From: Spirodela intermedia
Lineage: Eukaryota > Streptophyta > Magnoliopsida > Alismatales > Araceae
DNA: 64,000 bases
Direction: 5' to 3'
NCBI GenBank assembly: GCA_902729315.2
Contig: LR746278.1
Coordinates: 3,543,501-3,607,500, forward strand
Shown piece after piece: positions 50,034-61,073 of this stretch. Under the pieces are notes generated by a model. That model ran no database searches and was not told the DNA's origin. It worked only from the letters and a program-made list of their open reading frames with translations. Positions within the stretch are counted from its first letter, which is position 1, and each line of letters opens with the position of its first letter. Position numbers and translations under genes: made by a program.

Positions 50034-52421
50034 GATTACGTTTAGGAAGCCCCACTCCGGATTGGTTTATAGAGAAGATGGTGGAAACCTTTATTCTTTG
50101 GGGCTCGACTAGTCGGTGTTTCAGTCTCTTATATTCTCCTTGTTGGTGTAAAAAACACGAGTGTAAGCATTTAATAACAAACGACTGTTAAAGATTCAGC
50201 TCATACCTTAATTTTAATTTTGATAGCATGGGCTACGTTGTCAACAATCTGGTGTGTTCTAGTCAACATTTTTGTAGAGAAGACTCGCACCAAGGATCAT
50301 TGTGAGTCAATTCAAAGGAAGCGGAAAACTAGAAAGGAACTTAGGGGCCAGAAACTCCTCCTACTACCTGGTTTAGCTTGATCTACAACATAGTTTCTGG
50401 TTTTCTGGGTTGATCTGAGAGGACTATCAGCTCAGCCTTATAGGTCTGGACATTTTCCGCCAATATCCCGCCAAAGTCACATGTTTTACCATGCCTGACT
50501 GTTAGGGATTGCCATTCTAAGAGAAGAGATTCAGATTGAGGTGAAGGCCACTTAGCTGTGGGTACTCCATTTGCCATAATTTCCTATAAGTGCTATAAGG
50601 GTAAGTACATCATCTCTTTCACATTTGACGCTTTGTCCTTGGAACTTCCAATATTATAAGGACAAAGTCCACCAATCGATATGGTCTATAAATGGTAGGC
50701 AAAACAATCAAACAATTGCGAATAATGTGTTACTGATGAACTTGGCATTCACTACAGTGATTTACTTGGTATATAACTATCATGTGGTTCTTTTGTTGAA
50801 TTAGGTTTGAAGGCACAGAATGTTCAGATGAAAGGAGCGCTTAGTGCACTGATTAATATGCTGAATGGGTTAAAGATGCAAGGAGAAAAACTGAGCGCAT
50901 GCTGATAGTAATCTATGTTCGATGGATCTCAAGCTCATTTGTTCTTGATAAAAGAAAGAGTAAGTTCCTAATCAGACTTTGCCTCATACTAGTTTTCCAA
51001 AAAGAGTATCTAAAATCAATCACCTAATTAATCACATAGGGTTTCAATTTATTCTAGTGAAGAGATATTCTTACATTATTTAGTAAATGTGTCAACGAAA
51101 TGACTACAAAACGGTCATTACTCCAATGGTGATTAGAACTCTTACATGCCACTAAGATTTTGGCCTCACACATTTTTATGTTCATTAGTTTTCTTGCTCT
51201 CTCATACAAAAAATAAATGTGTTATCAAGATAGATGAATCATTGATTTAAAACAAATAAAGAAGATCAAAATTCAAAACAAAAGTCTTAAGCACTAGTAC
51301 AGCTAGATTGTACATTATATTAAGATGGAAACCTTATTATTAATTACAAAAAAAAAGTGTATTACTATCTAAATTTCAAATTTTGTACATATTTGGTAAG
51401 GTGGCCAAGTTCCAATGCCATAGTAGCATGTTGTTGTCACCAAGCTAAAAATGTTAATTAGTCAATCATCGACTTATACCATCTAGCTTTTTTTCCCATT
51501 TGGATTACTCTCCAAAATAAAGTACTAAAAGTCATTTATTCGAGGTCAAAATATTTTGTATGTTGGTGTAAATCCACAAAGTTTCCAAACCTGGTTTTCA
51601 ATCTCAACTCAAAATTGTGGGTAAGAGTTTGATCCTATCATTCCAAATCCCCAACAGTTGCAACCTTATCTCCATTGTTAATGAAATAGGCCATGTTTCA
51701 ATCAACATTAATTATTTGGTCTCTTTATGAACGATTTTGATACATTATATCATCTAGTTTGTATCCTCATATTTATTTCTAAATCTAAATCAGTAACCTG
51801 ATGTGATCTCAATCTCCATTTCTATCTTCTATCGGATTGACCTACTGCCACTATTTACTCCTGTTGATTAGAATACAACATATTCTTGACAACGTAACCC
51901 ATATCATCAAAACTAAAATCACGGTAAAATGTTATTGGAATTCCAAAAAGGAAAAGGACAAATTTGGGAACATATTTAGATAAAAGGACAAAATGTGGTA
52001 GCAAATCTTACCAGATAAGCATTTAAGGCCCCTCTCTATGCAAATCTTTCGCCAATAAAAAAAAAAGATCGGAAACCAAGAAATCATGTTCTAGGTCAAG
52101 CTAAGCCAGGTGGTAAGAGGAGTTTCTAGCCGCAAGTTTCTTTCCCCTTCTTCGTTTCTTTTGAATTTATTCATCTGTGACACGTTCATTAGAATACAAC
52201 AGATTCTTGACAACGTAGCCTATCTCATCAAAAGTAGAATCACAATGTGAGACGAATCATGGACGATTTATTGTTATTAAATGCTTAAACTCGTGTCTTA
52301 CATGAACAAAGAGAATATAGGAGACTGAAACACTAACTGGTAGAGGCCCTCAAAGAATAAAGTTTTCCACCATCTTCTCTATTAAAGCCATCCATAGGAG
52401 TAGCGTTTCCTAAAGGTAGCC
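50034..52421. other. Shared head-to-head promoter region of MADS copies A and B
   Basis: The two copies diverge from here. Sequence next to each ATG is homologous in inverted orientation for roughly 350 bp or more. A 50-bp block (ATTAGAATACAACA, then ATTCTTGACAACGTA) occurs twice on the B side, at about 51869 and 52189. From about 51060 the sequence also matches the region upstream of copy C. No other gene is seen. Confidence 0.65.
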
Positions 52422-53477
52422 ATGGAGGATCCACGGATGAACCCTGACCTATTATTAGTTCCCATCGTGCACCCACCATTCCCTCCTCTCCCTCTGGCAC
52501 GAGACAGAAGCACCAGGGGAGCCTTCATTCCCAGGAAGAAGCTCAAGATCCAGTGGCTAGAGAATGATGCTCGAAGGCGGGAAACCTTGACGAACAGGAG
52601 TGGAATCATTAAGAAGGCCGAGGAGCTGCACATTCTTTGCGATGTGCAGACATGTGTCATCATCTTCAGCCCTAACGGGGACAGACCGGAGGTGTTTCCA
52701 AGCGTCGAACAGGCAGTGGAAATGTGTAGGAGGTTCAAACAGCTGCCAGAGTTCAATAGGCGAACCTTATGCGCACCAACGTGCAGTTCATTCAGGTAGA
52801 AAACTAGATACGGAAATGGGTAACAGATCATCTGGAAACAACCTTGTTTACGGCTCCAAGGAATGATTTTGGCGCTCATATTGTTTTCATTAGAGCATTA
52901 ACAATGCATGTTTTTATCATTTACGATATTGATGAAAGATATTACATTTTTTTTATATATTTAGAATAGTAGATGATTAGAATTGAAAAAGATTTCCAAA
53001 AGGTCAAGAGCAGTGACAGAATTTGCGAAGAACCATTTAATCTGTCTCCGTTATCTGATAGGAACACAAGGACTAGAACTAAATAAGGCCCTATTGCCGG
53101 CTCTGAGAAGTGAGTTTGATTGCCTTGAAATCTTCATGTACGAAATGGTGGACAAGAAGAGCAAAAAGCTGTAGACCAAGAACAACGACATCAGTGAGAT
53201 AGAAACCCTGTCTCACGTTTACGGCGGGCTCATTGGTACGGACATGGGAAGTCATGATGCAGAGTTACTGGTCAAGGTGCAAAACAGGGTCCGAGGTTTG
53301 TTGAATGAACGCCACAAGCAGTGTAGCGCACTGCACTCGGAGGCTTCATCTGCTCCGCAACCATTGGCATTACAAGAACAGCCAAGGATTAATCCCCTTG
53401 GAGTGAGCACCGAAGAACCCCCCATGGAGGACCTCATTGCGCGATTCCTTCATGGGGGCAACATATCCCCATGTTAG
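52422..53477 (+). pseudogene. MADS-box copy B (type I, M-gamma-like), multiply broken
   Basis: The exon 1 equivalent is 52422-52795 and the exon 2 equivalent 53142-53477. The MADS domain is open (RRRETLTNRSGIIKKAEELH, CDVQTCVIIFSPNGDRPEVF) but lacks one residue relative to copy C. Three lesions follow. A one-base deletion near 52760 shifts the frame after EFNR. The splice acceptor is AC (53140-53141) where A and C have AG. A TAG (53172-53174) replaces the Trp codon of KKLW. The remainder of exon 2 is still open. A 125-aa truncated product ending in a short frameshifted tail is possible if transcribed. Confidence 0.85.
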
Positions 53478-55598
53478 GTAGAGCAGATGTGTCATGGCTT
53501 GAGGAGGCGAGGATTGCCAACACCACCGAGGTCAACTCCAACTGAGATAAGTGAATCTAATGTTTGTGCTTGTAAATGGGTGGGATCAGATATTTGGTGT
53601 GTGTTTATGATATCTCCCGGGTACAGTTTTTATGTCCTTTCTTTCTTTGCACCAATAGACTACGACTCTTTTGTTCAGACTCATGGGTCCCAGAGACCGG
53701 CTGGTTGTTGTCATGAGCATGCCGAACACTAGCACTAGGGCCGGCAGGGGCCGATGGGTAACCTTGTGTCATGCACTTCTATTGCCATCTAAAATGTGGA
53801 GTAATATGTGGAAAATGTGCAGATTACCTTCTATTGATGCTGATATACTTCACTGAGGACAAGTGTCTTCTGATTACTTTAAATAACTGCGTCTAATACA
53901 TTTCCATGAGTTTTAGGTAGACATAAATTGCTCACCAAATATCAATGACTAATTATAGGGAGCTAAAGCCTAAAAGTCAGTGTGTATTCCACTAAGGATT
54001 TAATGAAACCCAAATAAGCAATAACTTGTGTGGTACTTAAAAAGAAGAGCTGGTGAGATGGCAGAATTACTATAAAAATTGAAAAGCACCAAATTATGCC
54101 TTGTAGATTTTAGCTGTCAAGACAGAAATTAGTGAAAAATGTAATCACCATGTTGCCGGAAATCCAACATATATCAGTACAAGAGCAAGTAATTGTATCT
54201 TTATTACAAATAGAAACTAGATTACATAATAAATAACATAAGAGGACCGCTTATGAGATATCAACGATGTCATCATTTGATGTCATTAGGATGATACTTT
54301 CATAGACTTAACCATCTTGTTTTTGTGGAGAATTTGAATTTCTATTTTAATGAAGGGACATAATGAAATATTATTTGCCCTTAGCAATGTCAATGAGACA
54401 TTAAAAACCTGCACATCTATGAAATTGTCTCATTTAAATGAAAGTGTTAAACTCCTTGTGTGCTTGATGGATATAATGACCATAAAAAATAGGGTAATTT
54501 GAGAAATCAGTAAATAATCTCACTTTAGAATAAACTTTATCAATGTAAGGAAAGAGATCTCAAAATGAAATGAACTTGAAATAGTTTTCACAACTAGAAG
54601 TAAAGAGAAAATAGGGGTGATTTTTTATGAATAACTTAACTGAAGTCATACCTTCAATTAGAAAAATATCATCTTGAAGCTCCAAGTTGTAAGCTGGACG
54701 TTTCTCTGTTGATTTCTATATTGATTACTCCTGTCGTTAAAAGGCCAATACCTAAAAAAAGTCACAAAAGTAGCGAAAGTATGAGCAACCCGAATGGTCT
54801 AGCGATACTACAAATGAGAGTTGGGAATTCAAGAGGCCCTAAACCTATTTTCTTCTTGAGGAGAAATGTGTAGATTGAGATGAGGAGCAGAAGGGAGGAA
54901 AATGAGATGGCAAGAGGTCCAGAAACCCTTGATGGCCTTATGCCCTTAATGCCTCCTATTTGAGGCAATGTGAGAAACGATGAAAATGGCATTAGGTGGC
55001 TAGGGTTTCTAAAAGCAGGAGCAACTAAATAGAATCTTTCGGCTAGAGTTTCCAAAGCTGTTCACGCCTTATGAGAAAATGCTAGGATTATCACAAAGCG
55101 ACGTGTCAAGAGGTTGTTAGGGTGGAGGGGGTGGAGGGGGTGGGGGCGGTGGGGGCGGTGGGGGCGGTGGGGGCGGTGGGGGCCATAAATTTCTAAAGAG
55201 AGTTGGTAATTGTTTCCAATAGTAGGTTGTAGGTGCAAATATTTATCACATCTATTGGGAGTATTCAAAATTATGTTTGATCAAGTAAACTTATAAGTGA
55301 ATAATAGATGATTATAGAGTTTCTGCTACTTGACATGTCTTGCTTTGGATCATGCTTATCAAGAAAATATTTGAGTTTCTTGATAGTTTCAAAGTACTGA
55401 TAACTATTTATGAAATAAATTTATTGAAAATGCTTTTTAAATTACTTAAAGTGCAGTCTTAAGAAATAGGGTTACCATGTAATGTATGGTTTTATATTTT
55501 CATAGTTTCATACAATTCTTGATGCGAGTTGTTGAAAAGCTATCTAGCTTTCAAGCCAATAACTTAAGGTAATTAAAAAAATATTAAGTATCTTCATG
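53478..55598. other. Downstream half of the B segment of the MADS duplication
   Basis: No gene. It matches 61074-63080 downstream of copy C in collinear blocks, such as GGATTTAATG(A/G)AACCCAAATA and AACTTAACTGAAGTCAT. A G-rich minisatellite (55121-55182) is present here and absent from the C segment. Confidence 0.65.
55121..55182 (+). repeat. G-rich minisatellite (GGTGGGGGC)n, G-quadruplex-prone
   Basis: GGTGGAGGGG units grade into about four GGTGGGGGC units, giving many closely spaced runs of three to five G on the plus strand. Confidence 0.88.
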
Positions 55599-57524
55599 AT
55601 TATTTTGGGTGAAAATTATATTTTGGGTTGCTTTCTAGGAGATGTCATATGATTTAGCAAATGTATCATTCAGCATAGTGTCCATATACTATGGTTTAAT
55701 CATTTTTTCCATGGGAAGAGGTGCTACTAGCCTTTTTACTATTCTTTTCATTTTCATTACTTCTTAATAAGTCTTCATTACTATGAGTTAATAATTAGTA
55801 AATAATATAGTTTTAGCCTTAACTCATGATAAATAGACTTATATTTGTGTTAAAGTGTGAAAAGTGGTTTTCAGTTGATTAACGTAAATTTTTTGGTAAT
55901 TATGTGATTTTATATAATTTTTTATGATTTTTACAGTCTTACTTTTGAGATAAATGAAGAAAAAGAAATAAAAATAAAAATAAGACAAAATGGGGGGGAC
56001 CCGTTGGCCAGCCGAGCCTGCAAGCAGGTCAGAAGCGCAGTCAAGGAGTAGCCGCGAGTAGGGGCTCGAGTGGCTTGGATCGATAGGGGCATGTGTACGC
56101 CACCCCCCTTCCACGTCACTAGTGGCCAGTCGGTTGTGGGGCAAGGAGTGGTCTTACACGCACGAGAAAGGGACTTAATCAGAAATGTAATATTACTATA
56201 TATTCATCAGAAATTTTGACGCACAATTGATGTGGGACTAAACCTGTGTCACACCCTCCCCAAAAAAGGCGGGCAACTGGCGCATGTTCAAATCCTCCTA
56301 GAGCCAAAATTCATATTTTTCATCTGATTATCGCAACTTTTTTGTAGATCGCCGGTGAAAGATTAAGCAACTAGAATCACTGGATCATCAGCGAAAATCT
56401 CGTCAACGCGATTCGCGGAGCATTGTTACTAAAATTGTTGAACGATTTGCGATAAAAGGATTGCGAATCCATCAAGTAAAACATCTCCGATTGATTGACG
56501 AACAAGCCGTCGTTAGGAAGAGGACGATCCACCGAGAGATGAGTCACCACCTCCTGAGAGCGTACCAGATGCGATGAAGAGCCTCCTCTTACTACGCGGA
56601 CCTGAAGATGAAGCTCCCTGACACGCACCCCACCTCCATCCAGCTCTTCTCTATCGGGTGACAGCCACCGGAGAGCTGCAAAGTCGTCGTTTTTCCGCTC
56701 CGCCAAGTGACAACTGCAGGAGACGATTCGACGACCCATTTCATTGATCTCTAGACTTCGCAAGGAGATCTAGAGATTGCCCACATCGTCCTTGTCCAAG
56801 GAGAGTCTTCAAGGCCATGGACACTACATGACTATCCTCTCAAACGCTTAGGATTCCGGTGCATCGTTGATGCATCACCGCCGCGACGCCGAAACTCTAT
56901 TTTCTTGCTTTCAACTAAATTTTTGTTTCATTTAGTGATAATTTGTCCGATTTTAATTTACCAAAATATACTTCATTCAATTAAGATTCTTCTAACTTTT
57001 ACAGATCTTAATTTGATCAATTAAATCGTCTATAATCACTTATGTAAGAATCATCAGGCGGAACTCTGTTTCCGCCTAATTCACGTTCACCTGGCGCTGA
57101 CATCATCCTGACGTCTGCACCCTTATTTTCCTTTTTTATGAATTTTAAATATATTTCCTTTTTATTTACTAGTATAAAATTCATAGAAAATAGTATTCTT
57201 TGAGAAAAATTCTGAATAATTACTAGATATTATATTACATCTCTGTGATCGACTTGAAAAATTACCGCTATTTTTGGAAGTTTTATTGAATTATAATTGA
57301 TATATTTGTTCAGAAATACTTCTAAATATCTGAAAATTTGTATTTTCTAGTTTTATAAATTTTAAATTTGTGTGATTTACTATACAACGACTAAGTCACA
57401 TCACTTCTACATGATGACTAACTAGAACCAAACTCATTAAGAGAACATATAAATCCTGATAAAACTCTCTTTGAAAGAACGGGTTGTGTTTAACAAAACT
57501 TGTATAATTATTTTTTACTTCATG
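55592..57524. mobile_element. ~1.9-kb insertion with 7-bp duplication in the B segment
   Basis: CTTCATG occurs at 55592-55598 and 57518-57524. The copy C segment runs straight through the equivalent point (AAATTCATGGGAACACAAG near 63090), acting as an empty site. The insert has no recognised protein; a 128-codon minus-strand frame (56377-56763) is unfamiliar. It contains GATGTGGGACTAAAC (about 56230) and a GC-rich block near 55990-56130. The right border is followed by GGTATCA, reminiscent of a Met-tRNA primer-binding site, so an LTR origin is possible. Short inverted termini were not obvious. Confidence 0.65.
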
Positions 57525-58687
57525 GTATCACAAGTTAGCATAGACAAGAACTTTCGTAGTTAATAATTTAACAGAATTTTGTGCTTTAATTACTTTGACC
57601 TAGTGAAAATATAGATTGTTGATTCTTCCTGAAGTGTTGGTGACGCCTTCCACCTCAAATAATGGCAGATTGGCACTGGCTACAACAAATAGCCAGCATT
57701 GAGGACTGTCCAACCCTTTGTATTAATTATGAAAAGAATTAATGAATGTCAATAGAGGGCACTAGGCAATCCAAGCATGTGGTGCAACAGTGGACATCGG
57801 CACTAAGCAATGACCAATTTCATATATCAAGACCGTACATTTGTAAGTTAACCAGGGATAAGATTTAGAAATTTACAACAACTCTAAAACCTGAATCGTG
57901 TATTCTAGTGTATTACATGCTGATCCTGAAACCCAGATGGGCTCAGGCATGGCTTACCCAGCGGCCTGAGCCTCTCCCATGGGGCGTGAGACATCCCCAA
58001 CAGCCAATTATGATATTGCCAACTTGGGCCCATATACTTCCATAACTATTGCAGCAGCATTTGAAACCTAAATCATGCATCCCCATGCATTATGTAATTG
58101 CTTGGTCCTAGCATGCAGAGTGGAGTCACCACTAGTCAAGTACAATAATTTGCAATTGGTGACTACAAATTAAGCAAGTTATCTACTGATGATATGTCAA
58201 AAATTAAGGTAGTGGTTACAAGATTCGAATTTTTTGGCTGGCCAACCAAAAGACCTTGCATCAAGAAAATATTTCAACGTATTTAATTACTTCCTAAGAC
58301 AATCAAGTAGCAAAGAGTCCCTCAAGTTGTTGACCTCTTGTTAACCACAAGGTGGTGGATGACAAATGTTAGATGTTAATGCTTGATTTTTTGTTTTTAA
58401 TTTGTTTCATTTAAGTAGTTTAATGTTTAATTCGTAGAAGAAAATATAGTTTAATATACTTAATTTTGAAGGTTAGAAGTTAAAAGAGTTAATATATTTC
58501 TTCTTTTAAAAAATAGTTTTTAATAATAATATAATATATATGATATTATATTTGAGCAGGCTGCAGACAACCATCCTTGTGGCCCATGATGAGAATTTAA
58601 ATACAATGTTAAATGCACATCATTAGACAATTAAAAATTGATTTTTTCACATAACTAATTACATCATATTTTATTTTCTTTTCATTA
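57525..58687. other. End of the B segment and LTR-like fragment copy 2
   Basis: 57525-57690 matches 63095-63230 downstream of copy C (for example CACAAGTTAGCATA). 58376-58600 matches the LTR-like fragment at 44877-45110 in the same orientation. No gene is seen. Confidence 0.6.
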
Positions 58688-60028
58688 AGATATATTCTTC
58701 TATTATTTAGTAAATCTATTAATGAAAAAACTATTGAATAGTCATTACTCCAATAGTGAATACAATTCTTAAATGCCACTAAGATTTTAGCCTCACACAT
58801 TTTTTATGTCACTAGCTTTCTCCCTTTCTCTCTAATAACAAAAACACACATTTTTACGATAGGTAAACATGGGCTTAAACTAAATAAGGAAGATGAGAAT
58901 TGAAAAGAAAATACTTGAGTACTAATGAAATTAGAGTATACATTAAATGTGTCATTGTTAGAATTTTTAATTGTCTAGGTGATATTGGATATTCAATCCG
59001 TTAGAGACTATTTCCAAAAAACGAATCCCTACAAGAACTCAGGTATATATGGTGTTTCATGCAATCTGATTTAGACTAAAGCTACCACAGTAGCCTGTGG
59101 TTGTCACCTGAGAAAAAATGCCAACTAGCCCATTATCGAGATTTACCATCTGAAGTATTTTTCAAAATTAATTACACCCAGGAATAAACTTGTTAAAAAT
59201 TAAATATTGATGGTCAAAGTATTTTTTATATCAGCATAATCACACTCAAAGTTTCTAAACCAAGCTGTAAATCTCCACTCAAATGGTCTGCAAGAGTGTC
59301 ATCTTACTATTCACATGTGCGACAGATGGTATAATATATTTTTTCTTAATTAAATAGGCAAGATTCAGTCAACATTAATTATCCAATATCTCTAATACAT
59401 TATGTCATCTAGTTTGTATCCTCATTTATTTTCAGATATAATCAATAATATGGTATGATCTCAATGTGCAGTTCTATCTTCTATCGGATTGACACACTGC
59501 CCCTATAGACTGCTATTGAAATTCAAAACACGATGAGCACACATCTGGCAACATATTTATACAAGAGATTCGGTAAAATATTGTCGTAATTATTACCAGA
59601 TAGGCATTTAAGGTTCCTCGATTTGAAAATCCTGCAGCCAGTAAAGGAAAAGCTTGAGGTCAGGAAATTATGTTCTGGGTCAAGCTAAACCAGGTTGTGA
59701 GAGGAGTTACTGGCCACAAGTTTCTTTCCATTTCTACGTTTCCTTCGAATTTATTCATAAGTAATCCATTGTGCGACTCTTCACTAGACACATTGACTAG
59801 AGTATTACGGATTGTTGACAAAGTAAGCCATGTCATCCAAATGGAAAGAAAGGTGTGAGATGAATCTTGGAAGGCTGCTTGTCAATAAATACTCAATCTC
59901 GTTTTTATACAAACAAAGAGAAAATAAGAGGCTAAAACAACCACTCATAGGCACTCCACAAGAATAAAGGCTTCCTCAATTCTCTCTATTAAAGCAATCC
60001 TGAGAAGTGCGGTTTCCTATAGGTAGTC
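58688..60028 (+). promoter_or_regulatory. Upstream region of MADS copy C, with TATA-like box
   Basis: The sequence is collinear with 51061-52421. CTCTATTAAAGC near 59986 corresponds to CTCTATTAAAGCC in copy B and CTCTATAAACC in copy A. This TATA-like element lies only about 35 bp before the first ATG, implying a very short leader or use of a later ATG. Confidence 0.5.
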
Positions 60029-61073
60029 ATGGAGGATCCACGGATGAAACCTCACCTATTAGGTCCTGTCATGCAGCCACCATTCCCTCCTCTCCCTCAG
60101 ATGCAAAACAGACACGTCGTGGGACCCTTTGTTCCCAAGAAGAAGATCAAGATCCGGTGGCTAGAGGAAGATGCTCGAAGGCGAGAAACCTTAAGGAAGA
60201 GAAGGAGCGGAATCATTAAGAAGGCCGAGGAGCTGCACATCCTCTGCGATGTGCAGACATGCATCGTCATCTTCAGCCCTAATGATGACCAGCCAGAGGT
60301 GTTTCCAAGCATCAAACAGGCAGTGGAAATGTGTAGGAGGTTCAAGCAGCTGCCGGAGTTCAACAGGGGTAACCTCATGCACACCAATGTGCAGTTCATT
60401 CAGGTAGAAACCAGATGCGGAAAGGGTAACGGATAATCTGACAACCTTCTTTTGTTTTTGAGGAATGATTTGTGCACGTATATATTTTTATTCGAACATA
60501 AAAAATGCAGGGTTTTATCCATTAAGTTATTGACGAAGGTTACATTTGTCTTGATATTTGGAAAAGTAAATGATTAAAACTGAAAAAAAATTCTAGAAGG
60601 TTGAGGGCAGTAATTGAATTTTCAAATAACCATTTAATCTGTTTATTGACTGATGAGAACCTAAGGATTAAAATTTAACGAATCTAATGTTGCCGGCTCT
60701 GAGAAGTAACTTCGAATTCCATGAAATTTGCGTGCAGGAAATGGTGGATAAGAAGAACAAGAAGATATGGACGAAGAACGATGAGATCAATGAATTAGAA
60801 ACTATGTCCCACATCTACAGCGGGCTCATTGGTACCTACATGGAAAGTCTTGACACTGAGTTATTTCGCAGGGCACAAGCGACGGTCCAAGGACTGTTAA
60901 ATAAACTCTACAACCAGTGCAGCATACTGCGCTATGAGGCTCCATCTACTCCAGCACCGTTGGAATTGCAAGAGCAGCCAAGGATCAACCCCCTTGGACT
61001 GAGTGCCGAAGATCCCGCCACAGAGGATCTTGTTGCCAGATTCCGTTATAGGGATAACATAGCCCCACATTGA
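60029..61073 (+). CDS. MADS-box copy C (type I, M-gamma-like), intact
   Basis: Exon 1 60029-60403 (125 codons) and exon 2 60738-61073 join in phase 0 to a 236-aa protein (CAG/GTAGAA donor, GTGCAG acceptor). If the intron is retained, the frame stops after 135 aa. The MADS domain spans about residues 36-95 (KKKIKIRWLEEDARRRETLR, RSGIIKKAEELHILCDVQTC, FSPNDDQPEVFPS), followed by RRFKQLPEFNRG, as in AGL80/PHERES-type M-gamma proteins. Those act mostly in central cell and endosperm and dimerise with M-alpha factors. Two features are odd: a Pro-rich extension of about 35 residues precedes the MADS box, and there is an intron, whereas M-gamma genes are usually intronless. Exon 2 encodes a helical region (NDEINELETMSHIYSGLIGT). 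Later ATGs at residues 15 and 25 could also be used. Confidence 0.87.

Noticed and set aside
56280-56310. GTTCAAATCC resembling a tRNA T-arm
   Set aside because: No matching acceptor, D or anticodon arms could be placed around it.
56377-56763. 128-codon minus-strand frame in the 1.9-kb insertion
   Set aside because: No motif or homologue recognised; kept only as part of the element description.
57521-57535. GGTATCA as a Met-tRNA primer-binding site proving a Copia LTR
   Set aside because: Only seven to eight bases match, and the flanking CACAAGTTAGC is shared with the uninterrupted paralogue, so most of it is host sequence.
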